Below, piece by piece: positions 42,152-51,037 of a stretch of DNA of 64,000 nt. The notes under the pieces are model-generated. The model did no database searches, had not been told where the DNA came from, and saw nothing but the letters and a program-made list of their open reading frames with translations. This stretch comes from Caldinitratiruptor microaerophilus (GTDB lineage: Bacteria > Bacillota > Sulfobacillia > Symbiobacteriales > ZC4RG38). Positions within the stretch are counted from its first letter, which is position 1. Every line of letters starts with the position of its first letter. The stretch covers positions 2,728,001-2,792,000 of the forward strand of contig NZ_AP025628.1 in assembly GCF_025999835.1 (NCBI RefSeq). The letters run 5' to 3'. The position numbers were made by a program, and so were the translations under genes.

Positions 42152-42727
42152 TTGGAGGTCGCCGAGCGGCCCAGCACGTCCGTCGACTTCGAGCACGAGG
42201 TCGCCCGCTGCGAGGGGCAGATGCTCCGCCTGGCCATGGGGCTGATGGGAAACGAGCCGGACGCCCTGGACGCCGTTCAGGAAGCGCTCATCCGCGCCTA
42301 CACCCACCTCGGTCAGTTCCGGGGCGACTCCCAGTTCTCCACCTGGCTCTGCCGCATCGTCCACCGCACGTGCTATGATGAACTGCGCCGTCGCCGCCGG
42401 CGCCCGGTGCCCCTGGGCGATGGGGCGCCGGGCGCCGATCCGGTCGCGCCGGCCGCCGGCCCTGCGCCGGCCGTGCCGGTGCTGGCCGCCGAGTCACCCC
42501 CCGATCCGGCCGAGGTGGCGGAGCGCCGCGAGGTCCAGCGCTGCGTCCGCCGGGCCGTCAGCCTCCTGGAGCCGCCGTACCGGGAGGTCGTCATCCGCCG
42601 GGACCTGCGCGGGCAGTCGTACGTGGAGATCGCCCGGGCCCTGCGCGTCCCCGAGGGTACCGTCAAGTCCCGCCTCTTCCGGGCGCGCACTCGCCTGCGC
42701 CAGGAGATCGAGCGGGTCAGCGCCTAG
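42152..42727 (+). CDS. ECF-type RNA polymerase sigma factor
   Basis: A 191-residue sigma-70-family factor with only regions 2 and 4. Region 2 includes NEPDALDAVQEALIRAYTHLGQFRGDSQFSTWLCRIVHRTCYDELRRR and region 4 includes GQSYVEIARALRVPEGTVKSRLFRARTRLRQ. A Pro/Ala-rich linker of about 45 residues is longer than usual. TTG start behind GGGAGGGG. No anti-sigma factor gene follows; the next gene is on the opposite strand and its 3' end overlaps by 11 bases. The inducing signal is unknown. Confidence 0.9.
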   Translation: MEVAERPSTSVDFEHEVARCEGQMLRLAMGLMGNEPDALDAVQEALIRAYTHLGQFRGDSQFSTWLCRIVHRTCYDELRRRRRRPVPLGDGAPGADPVAPAAGPAPAVPVLAAESPPDPAEVAERREVQRCVRRAVSLLEPPYREVVIRRDLRGQSYVEIARALRVPEGTVKSRLFRARTRLRQEIERVSA

Positions 42728-44060
42728 CCCCCTCCGTGCTCCACGTCCACCGCAGGGCGGCGGGAAGGTCCCGCCGCCACATGGCCATCGTGTGTCCGGC
42801 CGGCCGCTCGCCGCCCGCCAGCGGGAAGCCCCCCACCCGGAGGTCGCGGTAGAGCCGGCGCGCGTCGGCGGCGATGTCCAGCCCGAAGATGTTCCGCTCG
42901 TAGCTGCCCCAGGTCAACCAGACCCGGGGGGGCGCTCCGCGAAGGCGCGCCACCGCCTCGGCGAGGACCGGGGGCAGGGAGGCCGGCGACTGCGCGATCA
43001 CCCGGCCGAAGTCGTCCGGCCGGACGAGCGCGGCGTGGAGCATCCCCGCCGCCCCCGCCGAGAGGCCCAGCAGCGCCCGGTTCTCCCGGCCGCCGCGGAC
43101 CGGGAGGCGGGTCTCCACGGCCGGAAGGAGCTCCTCGGCGAGAAACCGCGGCCAGGCGTCCCCCAGGACCCCCGGCAAGAGCTCGGCGGTGCGGCGGAAG
43201 GGGTCCGGGGGCGGGTCGATCGCCACCAGCACCAGCGCCGGCACCCGGCCTGCCGCCGCCTCGGCCGCCAGGATGGCGGGGAGGCGGCCTTCGCCGGTGT
43301 AATCGGGGCCGTCGGCCGCGTAGAGGACGGGACAGGGGGTGCGGCGGGAACACGCTCCGGGCACGTGGACGGCTGCCGTCACGGTGCGCTCCAGGTACCG
43401 GCTGCGAACTTCCAGGCGCGTGGCGGCGGTCCGTGCCGGAAGCCCCGCCGGGGGCTCCTCGCCGGGCGCGCGGGGGCCCATGATCACGGAGAAGTCGAGC
43501 CCCAGGCCGCGCGTGCGGCGGGGGTTCAGCGGATCGGCCTGGGAGCGGCCGTCCACGAGGAGGCGGTACGAGACGACCGCCGTGTCCGGCAGGTCCGCGC
43601 CGATGACCCAGAGGTCCGTGCCGGCAACGGGGCGGAGCGGGGCCGCGTGCCAGTCGGTGAAGTCGCCGGCGACCTCGACCTGCCGGGCCGTGCCGGCGAA
43701 GAACAGGTAGGCCCGCCCCGCCTCCCACACCGGGGTGCCGGCGCGGCGAAGATGCCCTGCCCAGGCGGCCGCCAGGGCGCGGCGGTCCTCCGGGGGGAGG
43801 GCTTCCAGTCGCGCGGCCACTCGGACCCAGGACCCGCCCGGGTCGGGGGAAGCGGGCGCCGCGGGCCGTTCGCCGGCCGACGCACCCGGCCCGGAAAGCG
43901 CGGGCGGATCCGGTCGGGCCCCGGACGGCCCCCGGACGGGCGCAGCGCCTGGGCCGAGCGTCACGGGGCCGCGCGGGACGGCGCCGTCCAGGCGAGGCCG
44001 CAAGACCAGGAAACCCACCGCCACCAGGGCGGCCAGGGCCAGGCCCTTGGGAAGGTGCAA
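42717..44060 (-). CDS. Secreted esterase-like protein with N-terminal E-set domain
   Basis: A 447-residue alpha/beta hydrolase of the putative-esterase (Fes/esterase D) family. After an N-terminal signal/anchor segment (GLALAALVAVGFLVL) and a Pro-rich linker comes an E-set/CBM48-like domain (YLFFAGTARQVEVAGDFTDWHAAPLRPV). The hydrolase follows, with nucleophile LLGLSAGAAG and the probable catalytic His in PAGHTMAMWRRDLPAAL. TTG start. Enterochelin-esterase-like layout, but no siderophore genes are nearby, so the substrate is open. Confidence 0.82.
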   Translation of the reverse strand: MHLPKGLALAALVAVGFLVLRPRLDGAVPRGPVTLGPGAAPVRGPSGARPDPPALSGPGASAGERPAAPASPDPGGSWVRVAARLEALPPEDRRALAAAWAGHLRRAGTPVWEAGRAYLFFAGTARQVEVAGDFTDWHAAPLRPVAGTDLWVIGADLPDTAVVSYRLLVDGRSQADPLNPRRTRGLGLDFSVIMGPRAPGEEPPAGLPARTAATRLEVRSRYLERTVTAAVHVPGACSRRTPCPVLYAADGPDYTGEGRLPAILAAEAAAGRVPALVLVAIDPPPDPFRRTAELLPGVLGDAWPRFLAEELLPAVETRLPVRGGRENRALLGLSAGAAGMLHAALVRPDDFGRVIAQSPASLPPVLAEAVARLRGAPPRVWLTWGSYERNIFGLDIAADARRLYRDLRVGGFPLAGGERPAGHTMAMWRRDLPAALRWTWSTEGARR

Positions 44061-44132
44061 CGCCAGATCACCCGGGGAGCGCGGTTCGGTACCGATTCAT
44101 CCTGCCCGGCAACCCCCGGTCCCATACCCCGG

Positions 44133-45413
44133 TCAGACGCCGGCGATGTCCGGCCGGCTCACCGGCCCCACGGCCGCCGTGACGAGCGGGCCCGCCCCCC
44201 AGATCGCCCGGGCGGCCGCCTGCACGTCTTCGGCGGTGACGGCGTCGATGCGCGCGATCAGCTCCTCCGGGTCCGTCACGCGCCCCAGGAGCAGGAGCTG
44301 CTCGCCCATGCGGTTCATCCGCTCGACCATCGACTCGAGGCCGAAGACCACGCTGCTCTTGAGCTGCATCCGGGCACGCTCGAGCTCCCCGGGATCGATC
44401 GGCCCCTGCGCGAGCCGCTCGAATTCCGCCCGGATGAGGGACGCAGCCCGGACGGCGCCGTCCGGGCGTACGGCCGCGTAGACGCCGGCCGCACCGCTGC
44501 CGCGGTACGCCTCGTGAAAGCTGTACACGGTGTACGCCAGCGCCTCGTCCTCGCGGATCCGCTGGAAGAGCCGGGAGCTCTGCCCGCCGCCGAGCAGGGT
44601 GCTGAGGACCAGGGCGGGGTACAGCTCCCGCGTGCCGAGCCCCGGCCCCGGCGAACCGAAGACCAGGTGGGCCTGGTCGAGGCGCCGGCGGCGCACCCCC
44701 ACGCCGCCCACAGGCCTGGGCGGGCGCCCTGGCCGCCGGGCCCGGCGGCCGGTCCACCCGCCGAAGGCCGCGCGCACGGCCTCGACGGCGGCGTCCGGGT
44801 CGACGTTGCCGGCCAGGCTCACGACGGCGTTGTCCGGGGTGTACAGCTCTTCCTTGAGGCGCAGGAGCTGTTCCCGGGTCAGCCGCGAGGCGCTCCGCAC
44901 CGTGCCGGCGATCGGCCGGCCGTAGGGATGCCGGCCCCAGAGCAGGCGGTCGAGGTCCATGAGGGCGCGGCTCTCGGGCGCCTCCTCCTCGCCCCGGATC
45001 TCCTCCAAGATGACCAGGCGCTCCTGCTCCACCGCCGCCGCGTCGATCCGGCTCTCCAGCAGGAGCTCGGCGAGGATCGAGACGGCGCGGGGCCACTGGT
45101 CGGCCAGGACCCAGCCGTAGTAGCACGTGGTCTCCCGGCCCGTGACCGCGTTGAACTCGCCGCCGGTGGCGTCCATCAGGTCGGCCAGGGCCCGGCCGCT
45201 CCGGCGGATGGTCCCCTTGAACAACATGTGCTCCAGGAAGTGGGCCGCGCCCGCCTCCCCGGGCCGTTCGTAGAGCGAGCCTGCTCCCAGCCACACCCCG
45301 ACGGCCACCGACCGCGCGTGGTGCACACGTTCGACCGCCACCCGGAGCCCGTTGGGCAGGACCTCCACCCGGGGCCCGGCCGCCCTCGGTGGGTCGCGAA
45401 GCGTCTCCTGCAC
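44133..45413 (-). CDS. M16-family zinc metallopeptidase
   Basis: A 426-residue processing-peptidase-like protein. The inverted zinc motif HxxEH is H58-F-L-E61-H62, preceded by SLYERPGEAGAAHF, with the third-ligand region in VILEEIRGEEE. The C-terminal half has the family's inactive repeat (GLGTRELYPALVLSTLLGGGQSSRLFQRIREDEALAYTVYS). Single-gene M16B type. GTG start behind AGGAGG. In spore formers this gene (mlpA/ymxG-like) often lies near DNA-repair or sporulation genes; here it is next to greA. Confidence 0.9.
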   Translation of the reverse strand: MQETLRDPPRAAGPRVEVLPNGLRVAVERVHHARSVAVGVWLGAGSLYERPGEAGAAHFLEHMLFKGTIRRSGRALADLMDATGGEFNAVTGRETTCYYGWVLADQWPRAVSILAELLLESRIDAAAVEQERLVILEEIRGEEEAPESRALMDLDRLLWGRHPYGRPIAGTVRSASRLTREQLLRLKEELYTPDNAVVSLAGNVDPDAAVEAVRAAFGGWTGRRARRPGRPPRPVGGVGVRRRRLDQAHLVFGSPGPGLGTRELYPALVLSTLLGGGQSSRLFQRIREDEALAYTVYSFHEAYRGSGAAGVYAAVRPDGAVRAASLIRAEFERLAQGPIDPGELERARMQLKSSVVFGLESMVERMNRMGEQLLLLGRVTDPEELIARIDAVTAEDVQAAARAIWGAGPLVTAAVGPVSRPDIAGV

Positions 45414-45476
45414 GTCGAGCCTCCTGTCGGCGCCGGCACGGGGCCCGCGGCGGCCGCCGCGGACCCCGGCGGGCGC

Positions 45477-45956
45477 TCAGTGCACGATTTCCACGATCTC
45501 GTACTTGATGGGGCCCATGGGCGCCTCGACGGTGACAACGGTGCCGGGCTTCTTGCCCAGGATCGCGCGCCCGACAGGCGACTCGTTGGAGATCCGCCTC
45601 TCCGCGGGACTGGCCTCGACCGAGCTGACGATGGTGTACTCCTCGATCTCGCCGAACTCCAGGTCACGCAGCTTGACCCGGGAGCCGAGGCGAACGACGT
45701 CCTCGCCGCCCTCCTCGGTGAGGGTCATCACCCGGGCGTTGCGCAGCGTCTTCTCCAGCTGCGCGATGCGGCCCTCGATGAAGCCCTGCTCGTTGCGGGC
45801 GTCGTCGTACTCGGCGTTCTCGCTGAGGTCGCCGAGCGACCGGGCCTCCTTGAGCCGCTGGGCGACTTCCTTCCGGCGAACGTTCTTGAGGTAGTCCAGC
45901 TCCTCCTGGATGCGGCGCAGGCCTTCCGGGGACAGGATGATCTCCCGTTCCTCCAT
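45477..45956 (-). CDS. greA: Transcription elongation factor GreA
   Basis: Rescues backtracked RNA polymerase by stimulating transcript cleavage. The 159-residue protein has the N-terminal coiled coil (LSPEGLRRIQEELDYLKNVRRKEVAQRLKEARSLGDLSENAEYDDARNEQGF) with the acidic tip residues in GDLSENAEYDDA. The C-terminal FKBP-like domain includes SNESPVGRAILGKKPGTVVTVEAP. ATG behind GGGGAGA; one further upstream in-frame start is less well placed. Confidence 0.96.
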   Translation of the reverse strand: MEEREIILSPEGLRRIQEELDYLKNVRRKEVAQRLKEARSLGDLSENAEYDDARNEQGFIEGRIAQLEKTLRNARVMTLTEEGGEDVVRLGSRVKLRDLEFGEIEEYTIVSSVEASPAERRISNESPVGRAILGKKPGTVVTVEAPMGPIKYEIVEIVH

Positions 45957-46083
45957 CCGCGTGTCTCTCCCCAACCTTCCCGTGTGACAATGAAGCCGGA
46001 GCCCCTGCCGGTGCAGGTGCCCCGAGGCTCACATCATTTATACACCGCCACCCCGGGGCTGTCCAAGCCCCCGTCCCCGCCCG

Positions 46084-46911
46084 CTATCGTCGCTGCAGAA
46101 GGGTATGCTGCAGGGAACCTTCCGGGTCCTCGGTGTCCAGCAGCACCGCGTGCAGCGGCTCCCCCTGCCCCGGGTTGAGGCACAGCGTGCGGCCCACATG
46201 GTCCCAGTAACGCCCCGAGACCCACGGCGCCTCGTGGATGTGACCGAAGAGGGCGAGCGCGGGTTGCTCACGGGCCAGGAAGGCCCGCAGGGCCCGGCTC
46301 CCCACGGAGAGGCCGTCTCCCGTCCGGTCCAGGGCGGTCGCGTGGGGCGGGCCGTGCACGACGTACACCGACCGCGCCGGGTCGCGAGGGCGCGGGAGCG
46401 CCTCGAGCTCCTCGGCGATGCTGGGGAGCTCCCGCAGCCACCGGCGGGCGTCCACCTCCACCGCCCGGTTCGCACCGCTCACCCAGGCGCGGCCCTCGGG
46501 CAGGGCATCGTCCGGGAGGTCCCGCCGCTCGTGATCCTTCAGGGGGAACGGAGTCACCGGAACGCAGCTGTACCCGACCACCTGCCAGCCGTCGCCGAGG
46601 TCGGCGACGGCCCCGTCGATCAGCCGCAGGAGGCCCTGGCGCTCGAGCACGGCGAGGGCCGGCCGGGCGGCAGCCCAGTCGTGGTTGCCGAGGACGGCGA
46701 AGACCGGCACCCCGGCCTCGGCCTGGAAGGACGCCAGGAGCGAGCGGAACTCCCCCTGGACGTACTGGACCTGCCCCCACGGGCTGCGGGCCTGGGGGAG
46801 CAGGTCGCCGCCCAGGAGGACCGCTCCGGCCCGAGCCCTGCAGGCGAGCGTGAACATCGCCCGGTAGAGGGAGGTACGGCCGTGGAGATCGGTGGCAAAG
46901 AGGATCCGCAT
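46084..46911 (-). CDS. Calcineurin-like metallophosphoesterase
   Basis: A 275-residue dinuclear metal phosphoesterase. Motifs in order: D8-L-H10-G in MRILFATDLHG, GGDLL, VLGNHDW, VVHGPPHAT and ALFGHIHEAPWVSG. ATG start behind GGGGTGG. No signal peptide. The substrate could be a nucleotide, phosphoprotein or phospholipid; sequence does not decide. It is divergent from the cytochrome c biogenesis operon. Confidence 0.88.
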   Translation of the reverse strand: MRILFATDLHGRTSLYRAMFTLACRARAGAVLLGGDLLPQARSPWGQVQYVQGEFRSLLASFQAEAGVPVFAVLGNHDWAAARPALAVLERQGLLRLIDGAVADLGDGWQVVGYSCVPVTPFPLKDHERRDLPDDALPEGRAWVSGANRAVEVDARRWLRELPSIAEELEALPRPRDPARSVYVVHGPPHATALDRTGDGLSVGSRALRAFLAREQPALALFGHIHEAPWVSGRYWDHVGRTLCLNPGQGEPLHAVLLDTEDPEGSLQHTLLQRR

Positions 46912-47058
46912 CCAGCCACCCCTCGCGGCGCCGCCGGGCCGCACTGGTCCGGCGGAATCACTTGTCGCTATTTCGAGGCGACGGAGACGGGATCCTCCAC
47001 CGCACGAACAGTCTAACAGGGCTCCCGCCGCGTCCGCAGGCTTCTTTCGCGCGATTCC

Positions 47059-47103
47059 GGTCTAGACCGCCGCGTGGTTCGCCCGGGCACTAGACCTTTT
47101 TTT
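47059..47103 (+). terminator. Orphan intrinsic terminator upstream of the resA-like gene
   Basis: Stem GGTCTAG (47059-47065) pairs perfectly with CTAGACC (47090-47096), followed immediately by seven T residues. No plus-strand gene lies upstream, as the metallophosphoesterase is on the minus strand. It would end a short transcript begun after about 46930, which suggests a leader attenuator or a small RNA. GGTCTAGACC at 47059-47068 is itself a perfect palindrome that could compete with this fold. Confidence 0.55.
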
Positions 47104-47194
47104 CATGGCGGAAAGAGCCGAATGGCGCATGGTGGCCCGCCGGGAGTTCCTGCTAGCGTGAAATCGGCGGACGTTTCACGGAGAGGTGGGATCG

Positions 47195-47767
47195 ATGGCT
47201 CGCCCCAACCCGGCCATGACGGGTCCCGCCGTGCGGCCGCGGAGGCTGGCGGCTGCGGCGGCCCTCGCCCTCGGCCTGGCGGGGATCCTCTACCTGCTGG
47301 TGCGGCCGGCGCGCGCCCCGGGCCTGGGAAGCGGGTTGGCCGTGGGCAGCCCGGCCCCCGACTTCACGGCCACGACCCTGGACGGGAAGCCCGTCGCCCT
47401 GCGCCAGCTATCGGGCCGGCTCGTCGTGCTCAACTTCTGGGGCTCGTGGTGTCCCCCGTGCCGCGAGGAGATGCCGTACTTCGACGAGGCGTACCGCCGC
47501 TACCGCGACCGGGGACTCGTCATCCTGGGCGTCAACCTCGGCGAGAGCGAGGTGGCCGTCAAGGCCTTCCTGGAGCGGGTCGGGGTGAACTTCCCCGTGG
47601 TCATCGACCGCCGGGGCCAGCTCGCGCGCCTGTACGACGTGGTGCCGCTCCCGACCACGTACGTCATCGATGCGGAGGGGCGCATCCGGGCGCGGGTCGC
47701 CGGCATGGTCCCCCGGCAGCAGCTGGAGGCGTGGGTGGCACAGTACCTGGAGGCGGATCGGCCATGA
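47195..47767 (+). CDS. resA: ResA-like membrane-anchored thiol-disulfide oxidoreductase
   Basis: Reduces the haem-binding cysteines of apocytochrome c outside the membrane. The 190-residue protein has an N-terminal membrane anchor ([19 protein letters not shown]) and a thioredoxin fold with the active site [16 protein letters not shown] (C86, C89). The downstream cis-Pro region is [19 protein letters not shown] start behind GAGAGGTGG. It overlaps the resB-like gene as ATGA, forming the resA-resB-ccsA set. Confidence 0.88.
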   Translation: MARPNPAMTGPAVRPRRLAAAAALALGLAGILYLLVRPARAPGLGSGLAVGSPAPDFTATTLDGKPVALRQLSGRLVVLNFWGSWCPPCREEMPYFDEAYRRYRDRGLVILGVNLGESEVAVKAFLERVGVNFPVVIDRRGQLARLYDVVPLPTTYVIDAEGRIRARVAGMVPRQQLEAWVAQYLEADRP

Positions 47768-49266
47768 CGGTGAGCTGTATCTGCGGCCACGTGAGCGACG
47801 CCGGCGCGCGCTACTGCGCCAACTGCGGCCGGCCGCTGGCGGCCGCCCGGCCGGCGGAGAAGGCGCACGGCCCGAACGCGGCCCGCCGCCCGCGTGGGCT
47901 GCTGGACCGGGTGTGGGACTTCTTCGCCTCGGTACCGGTGGCCGTCGTGCTCCTGTTCCTCCTTGCGGCCGCGGCGGTGCTCGGCACCCTGATCGACCAG
48001 GAGGGGCAGTACAGCTCCTGGATGCCGCCGGACCAGTACTACCCGGCCCGGTACGGTCCGCTCTGGGGGCGGATCATCCTCGCCACCGGGCTGAGTCACG
48101 CCTACACGTCCTGGTGGTTCCTCACCCTGATGGGGATGCTGGGGCTGAGCCTCACGGTCTGCACCCTTCAGCGCGGCATCCCCCTGTACCGTGCGCTCCA
48201 CCGCCCCACCGTCGCTCCGCCTCCGGGGTTCTTCCACCACGCGCCGCAGCGGTTCACCTTCCCGGCGGGCCCCGATCCGCTGGCCCCGCTGGCCGGCGCC
48301 CTCCGCCGCAGGCGCTACCGCGTGACGATCCTCGGTGACCGCCTCTTCGCCGAGCAGGGGCGGTGGGGGCGCTGGGGGCCGTACATCCTGCACGCCGGCC
48401 TCATCGTGGTCCTTCTCGGCGGGATGTCCCGGGCGATCCCCGGTTGGTACCGCGAGGACTTCCTCTGGGTGCGCGACGGGGAGACCGTCCCCGTGCCGGG
48501 CACGGGGTGGTCGGTCCACAGCCGGGGGTTCACCGCCGAGTTCTACCCCGACGGCCGCCCGAAGCTGTACGCCACCGACGCGGTGGTCATCGAGAACGGC
48601 CAGCCCGTCAAGGAGCACCGGATCCTCATGAACGAGCCGCTGGCCCACCGCGGGGTGGAGCTGTACCAGAGCAGCTACCGGACCGAACTCGACAAGGCGG
48701 TCATCCAGATCCGGGCCCGCGGGACCGAGAAGGTCCTCGGCGAGTTCTCCGTCGACCTCACCAATCCCGCCCCGCAGTACCGCGCCGGCGACCTCGAGGT
48801 GGCGGTGCTGGACTACTACCCGGACTTCGCCCTGGACGCCGCCAACCGTCCGACCACGCGCTCCCCCGACCCCCTCAACCCGGCCTTCGTCTTCCGGGTG
48901 ACCGCGGCCGGCGGCACGGTGCACGGTCCTACCTGGTTCTTCCCCTTCTACCCCGACGTCCACTTCGACCAGAGCCTCCCCTTCGAGTTCGTGGTCCGCG
49001 AGCTCACCGAGGTGAACGTGACCGGCCTGCGCGTCAAGCAGGACCGGGGGGTACCCATCATCTACCTGGGCCTGGCGATCGCGACCGCGGGTGTGTTCCT
49101 GACCTTCTACCTGTCCCACCGGCGGATCTGGGCGATGGTCGACGGCTCCGAGGTGCACGTGGCCGGACAGGCCCACCGGGGCCGAGCGCTGTTCGCCCGC
49201 GAGTTCGCCCGCCTGGCCGCCAGCCTGGGGGCCACCCCCGCGGCGCCGGCCCCCGCAGGGAGGTGA
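47764..49266 (+). CDS. resB: ResB-like cytochrome c biogenesis protein with N-terminal zinc ribbon
   Basis: Together with CcsA/ResC it exports haem and attaches it to cytochrome c (System II). The 500-residue protein has the ResB core: DFFASVPVAVVLLFLLAAAAVLGTLIDQ, four transmembrane helices and a large extracytoplasmic domain (WSVHSRGFTAEFYPDGRPK; EPLAHRGVELYQSSY), with VPIIYLGLAIATAGVFLTFYLSHRRIWAM near the end. Unusually, residues 5-22 form a zinc-ribbon motif (CIC...CANCG; Cys 5, 7, 18, 21) before the first helix. The ATG overlaps the resA stop. Confidence 0.92.
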   Translation: MTVSCICGHVSDAGARYCANCGRPLAAARPAEKAHGPNAARRPRGLLDRVWDFFASVPVAVVLLFLLAAAAVLGTLIDQEGQYSSWMPPDQYYPARYGPLWGRIILATGLSHAYTSWWFLTLMGMLGLSLTVCTLQRGIPLYRALHRPTVAPPPGFFHHAPQRFTFPAGPDPLAPLAGALRRRRYRVTILGDRLFAEQGRWGRWGPYILHAGLIVVLLGGMSRAIPGWYREDFLWVRDGETVPVPGTGWSVHSRGFTAEFYPDGRPKLYATDAVVIENGQPVKEHRILMNEPLAHRGVELYQSSYRTELDKAVIQIRARGTEKVLGEFSVDLTNPAPQYRAGDLEVAVLDYYPDFALDAANRPTTRSPDPLNPAFVFRVTAAGGTVHGPTWFFPFYPDVHFDQSLPFEFVVRELTEVNVTGLRVKQDRGVPIIYLGLAIATAGVFLTFYLSHRRIWAMVDGSEVHVAGQAHRGRALFAREFARLAASLGATPAAPAPAGR

Positions 49267-49272
49267 GCGGCG

Positions 49273-50457
49273 GTGTCGATGCTCACGCTGAGCCGCACCC
49301 TGTTCCTCGTCGCCTTCGTGGCGTACGTGGTGTCCGCCGTGCTCTTCGTGTACCGGCTCGTCCGCCGGCGCGCCCGGGACAGCCGGCCGCTCGCCACCTG
49401 GGCGAACGGGTTCCTGGGAGCCGGGCTGGTGGCCCAGGCCGCGGGGATCGTCACCCGGTGGGTGGGCTCCGGCCAGGCCCCCCTCAGCAACATGTACGAG
49501 TACATGAGCTTCACCGGCTGGTCGGTGATGCTCTTCTACCTGCTCCTCAACGCCTGGTACCGGCTTCCGGCGCTGGGCGCCTTCGTGGCCCCGGTCGGCG
49601 TGATCGTGATCGCCTACGCCTCGGTGTTCCCCACCGACGTCCAGCCCCTGGTGCCCGCCCTCCAGAGCTACTGGCTCGTGCTCCACGTCAGCTTCGCCGC
49701 GCTGGGGGAAGGGGCGTTCGCGGTGTCCTTCGGGGCCGCGCTCATGTACCTCCTGCGGACCCGCAGCGAGGAGGAGCGGGCAGGCGAACGGGCGCTCGAG
49801 GCGATCCTCTTCTGCGGCCTCGTGCTCGTCGCCTTCATCGCCCTCGCCCTGGGCATGAAGCTGGCGGGCTACCGCGTGCCCGTGGCGGGCCCCTTCGGCG
49901 ACGTGGTCGAGTACGGCCTGCCGCCCTTCGCCGGCCCGCAGGGCGTGGCGCCCGGGTCCCTGGGGACCTTCCTCGGGGTCCCGCTGCCCCTCTTCCAAAC
50001 GCCAGCGTGGATGGCCGGGGCGAACGCGGCCCGCAAGCTCAACACCCTCCTGATCTCGCTGGCCGGGGGGCTGGTGCTGTACGGTGTCCTGCGCCTCGCC
50101 CTGCGGGTGCCGCTCCGGGTCGCCGCCGCGCGCACGGTCGCCACGCTCGACCCGGCGATCCTCGACGAGATCAGCTACCGCGGCGTGGCGGTCGGGTTCC
50201 CGCTCTTCACGCTCGGCGGGCTGGTGTTCGCCATGATCTGGGCGCAGAAGGCCTGGGGATCGTACTGGAGCTGGGACCCGAAGGAGACGTGGGCGCTCAT
50301 CTCCTGGCTCTTCTACTCAGGGTACCTGCACATGCGGATCGTCCGGGGCTGGGAGGGCAGAAAGGCGGCCTGGGTCAACGCCCTCGGGTTCGTCGTCATC
50401 CTGTTCACCCTGGTGGGCGTCAACCTCCTCATCTCGGGCCTGCACGCGTACGTGTGA
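49273..50457 (+). CDS. ccsA: Cytochrome c biogenesis protein CcsA/ResC
   Basis: Haem-handling membrane partner of ResB. The 394-residue protein has eight or more helices, the tryptophan-rich haem-binding WWD-type motif WGSYWSWDPKETWALISWL, and histidines that ligate haem in the flanking loops (LHVSFAALGEGAF; YSGYLHMRIVRGW). SNMYEYMSF in the N-terminal half is also typical. GTG start behind GGGAGGTGA, 6 bases after the resB-like gene. Confidence 0.94.
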   Translation: MSMLTLSRTLFLVAFVAYVVSAVLFVYRLVRRRARDSRPLATWANGFLGAGLVAQAAGIVTRWVGSGQAPLSNMYEYMSFTGWSVMLFYLLLNAWYRLPALGAFVAPVGVIVIAYASVFPTDVQPLVPALQSYWLVLHVSFAALGEGAFAVSFGAALMYLLRTRSEEERAGERALEAILFCGLVLVAFIALALGMKLAGYRVPVAGPFGDVVEYGLPPFAGPQGVAPGSLGTFLGVPLPLFQTPAWMAGANAARKLNTLLISLAGGLVLYGVLRLALRVPLRVAAARTVATLDPAILDEISYRGVAVGFPLFTLGGLVFAMIWAQKAWGSYWSWDPKETWALISWLFYSGYLHMRIVRGWEGRKAAWVNALGFVVILFTLVGVNLLISGLHAYV

Positions 50458-50496
50458 AGTGGGTATCGGACTCCACGGACGCGGGTTGCGGGTGCA

Positions 50497-50525
50497 AAAA
50501 GCCCGGCGGGTAGTTCCCCGCCGGG
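50497..50525 (-). terminator. Intrinsic terminator of the spore protein gene
   Basis: Read on the minus strand: stem CCCGGCGGG / CCCGCCGGG with a 6-base loop, then one base and TTTTT. The same stem may also end the ccsA transcript on the plus strand. Confidence 0.8.
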
Positions 50526-50575
50526 AATAGCCGGTTTCGGAGGGCGCCTGCCGGCGCCCGATGCCGCCGGGGAAC

Positions 50576-50788
50576 TTACACGGTGCCGGTCCCGCCGGCG
50601 ATCTGGGTCTCGGCCAGGCGGATCATCTTCCGCACCATGTTGCCCCCGACCGCACCGTTGATCTTCGAAGGCAGGTCGCCCTTGTAGCCCTGGTAGTTGG
50701 AGATCCCGAGCTCCTGGGCGGTCTCGAACTTCAGGTTCTCGAGGGCGCCCCGGGCCTGGGGAACCACGGCCTGATTCCGGTTCGGCAT
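50576..50788 (-). CDS. Small acid-soluble spore protein, alpha/beta type
   Basis: Coats and protects forespore DNA and is degraded at germination by GPR protease. The 70-residue protein has both family signatures: ALENLKFETAQELGI, containing the GPR cleavage region around KFE-TAQE, and GDLPSKINGAVGGNMVRKMI. ATG start behind AGGAGGTG. A forespore-type promoter and a strong terminator make it a one-gene unit. It is direct proof that the organism belongs to an endospore-forming lineage. Confidence 0.97.
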   Translation of the reverse strand: MPNRNQAVVPQARGALENLKFETAQELGISNYQGYKGDLPSKINGAVGGNMVRKMIRLAETQIAGGTGTV

Positions 50789-50819
50789 CGTTCGTCACCT
50801 CCTCGGCTGCTGCTGGCTA

Positions 50820-50848
50820 TAGCATGGCGCGTTGACGGCGCGTTATGA
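50820..50848 (-). promoter_or_regulatory. Forespore sigma-G/F-type promoter of the spore protein gene
   Basis: Minus strand TCATA, 17 bases, CATGCTA. It fits the sigma-G pattern gyATA-N17/18-cATnnTA apart from the first G. The -10 ends 31 bases before the ATG. Confidence 0.65.
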
Positions 50849-51037
50849 AAACCAGTTGTTGGCGCCGCCGCGCGGCCGCTGGCGCCGGCGGGAGCGGATC
50901 CCTGCGCTGCCGCCGGCTTCGGCGCGCGTCGCGGCAGCAGGGCAGGGAGCGCAAGTCGCGAAGGAGAAATCTCCGTCGATTCCACAGCGCGCCGCCGTCA
51001 CGGCGCCGCGCGCGCCGATCGGTCGTACGGGACGGGG

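Noticed and set aside
47500-49998. Long minus-strand frame opposite the resB-ccsA genes
   Set aside because: Composition typical of an antisense shadow (His, Glu, Arg, Gly-rich); the plus strand genes are unmistakable.
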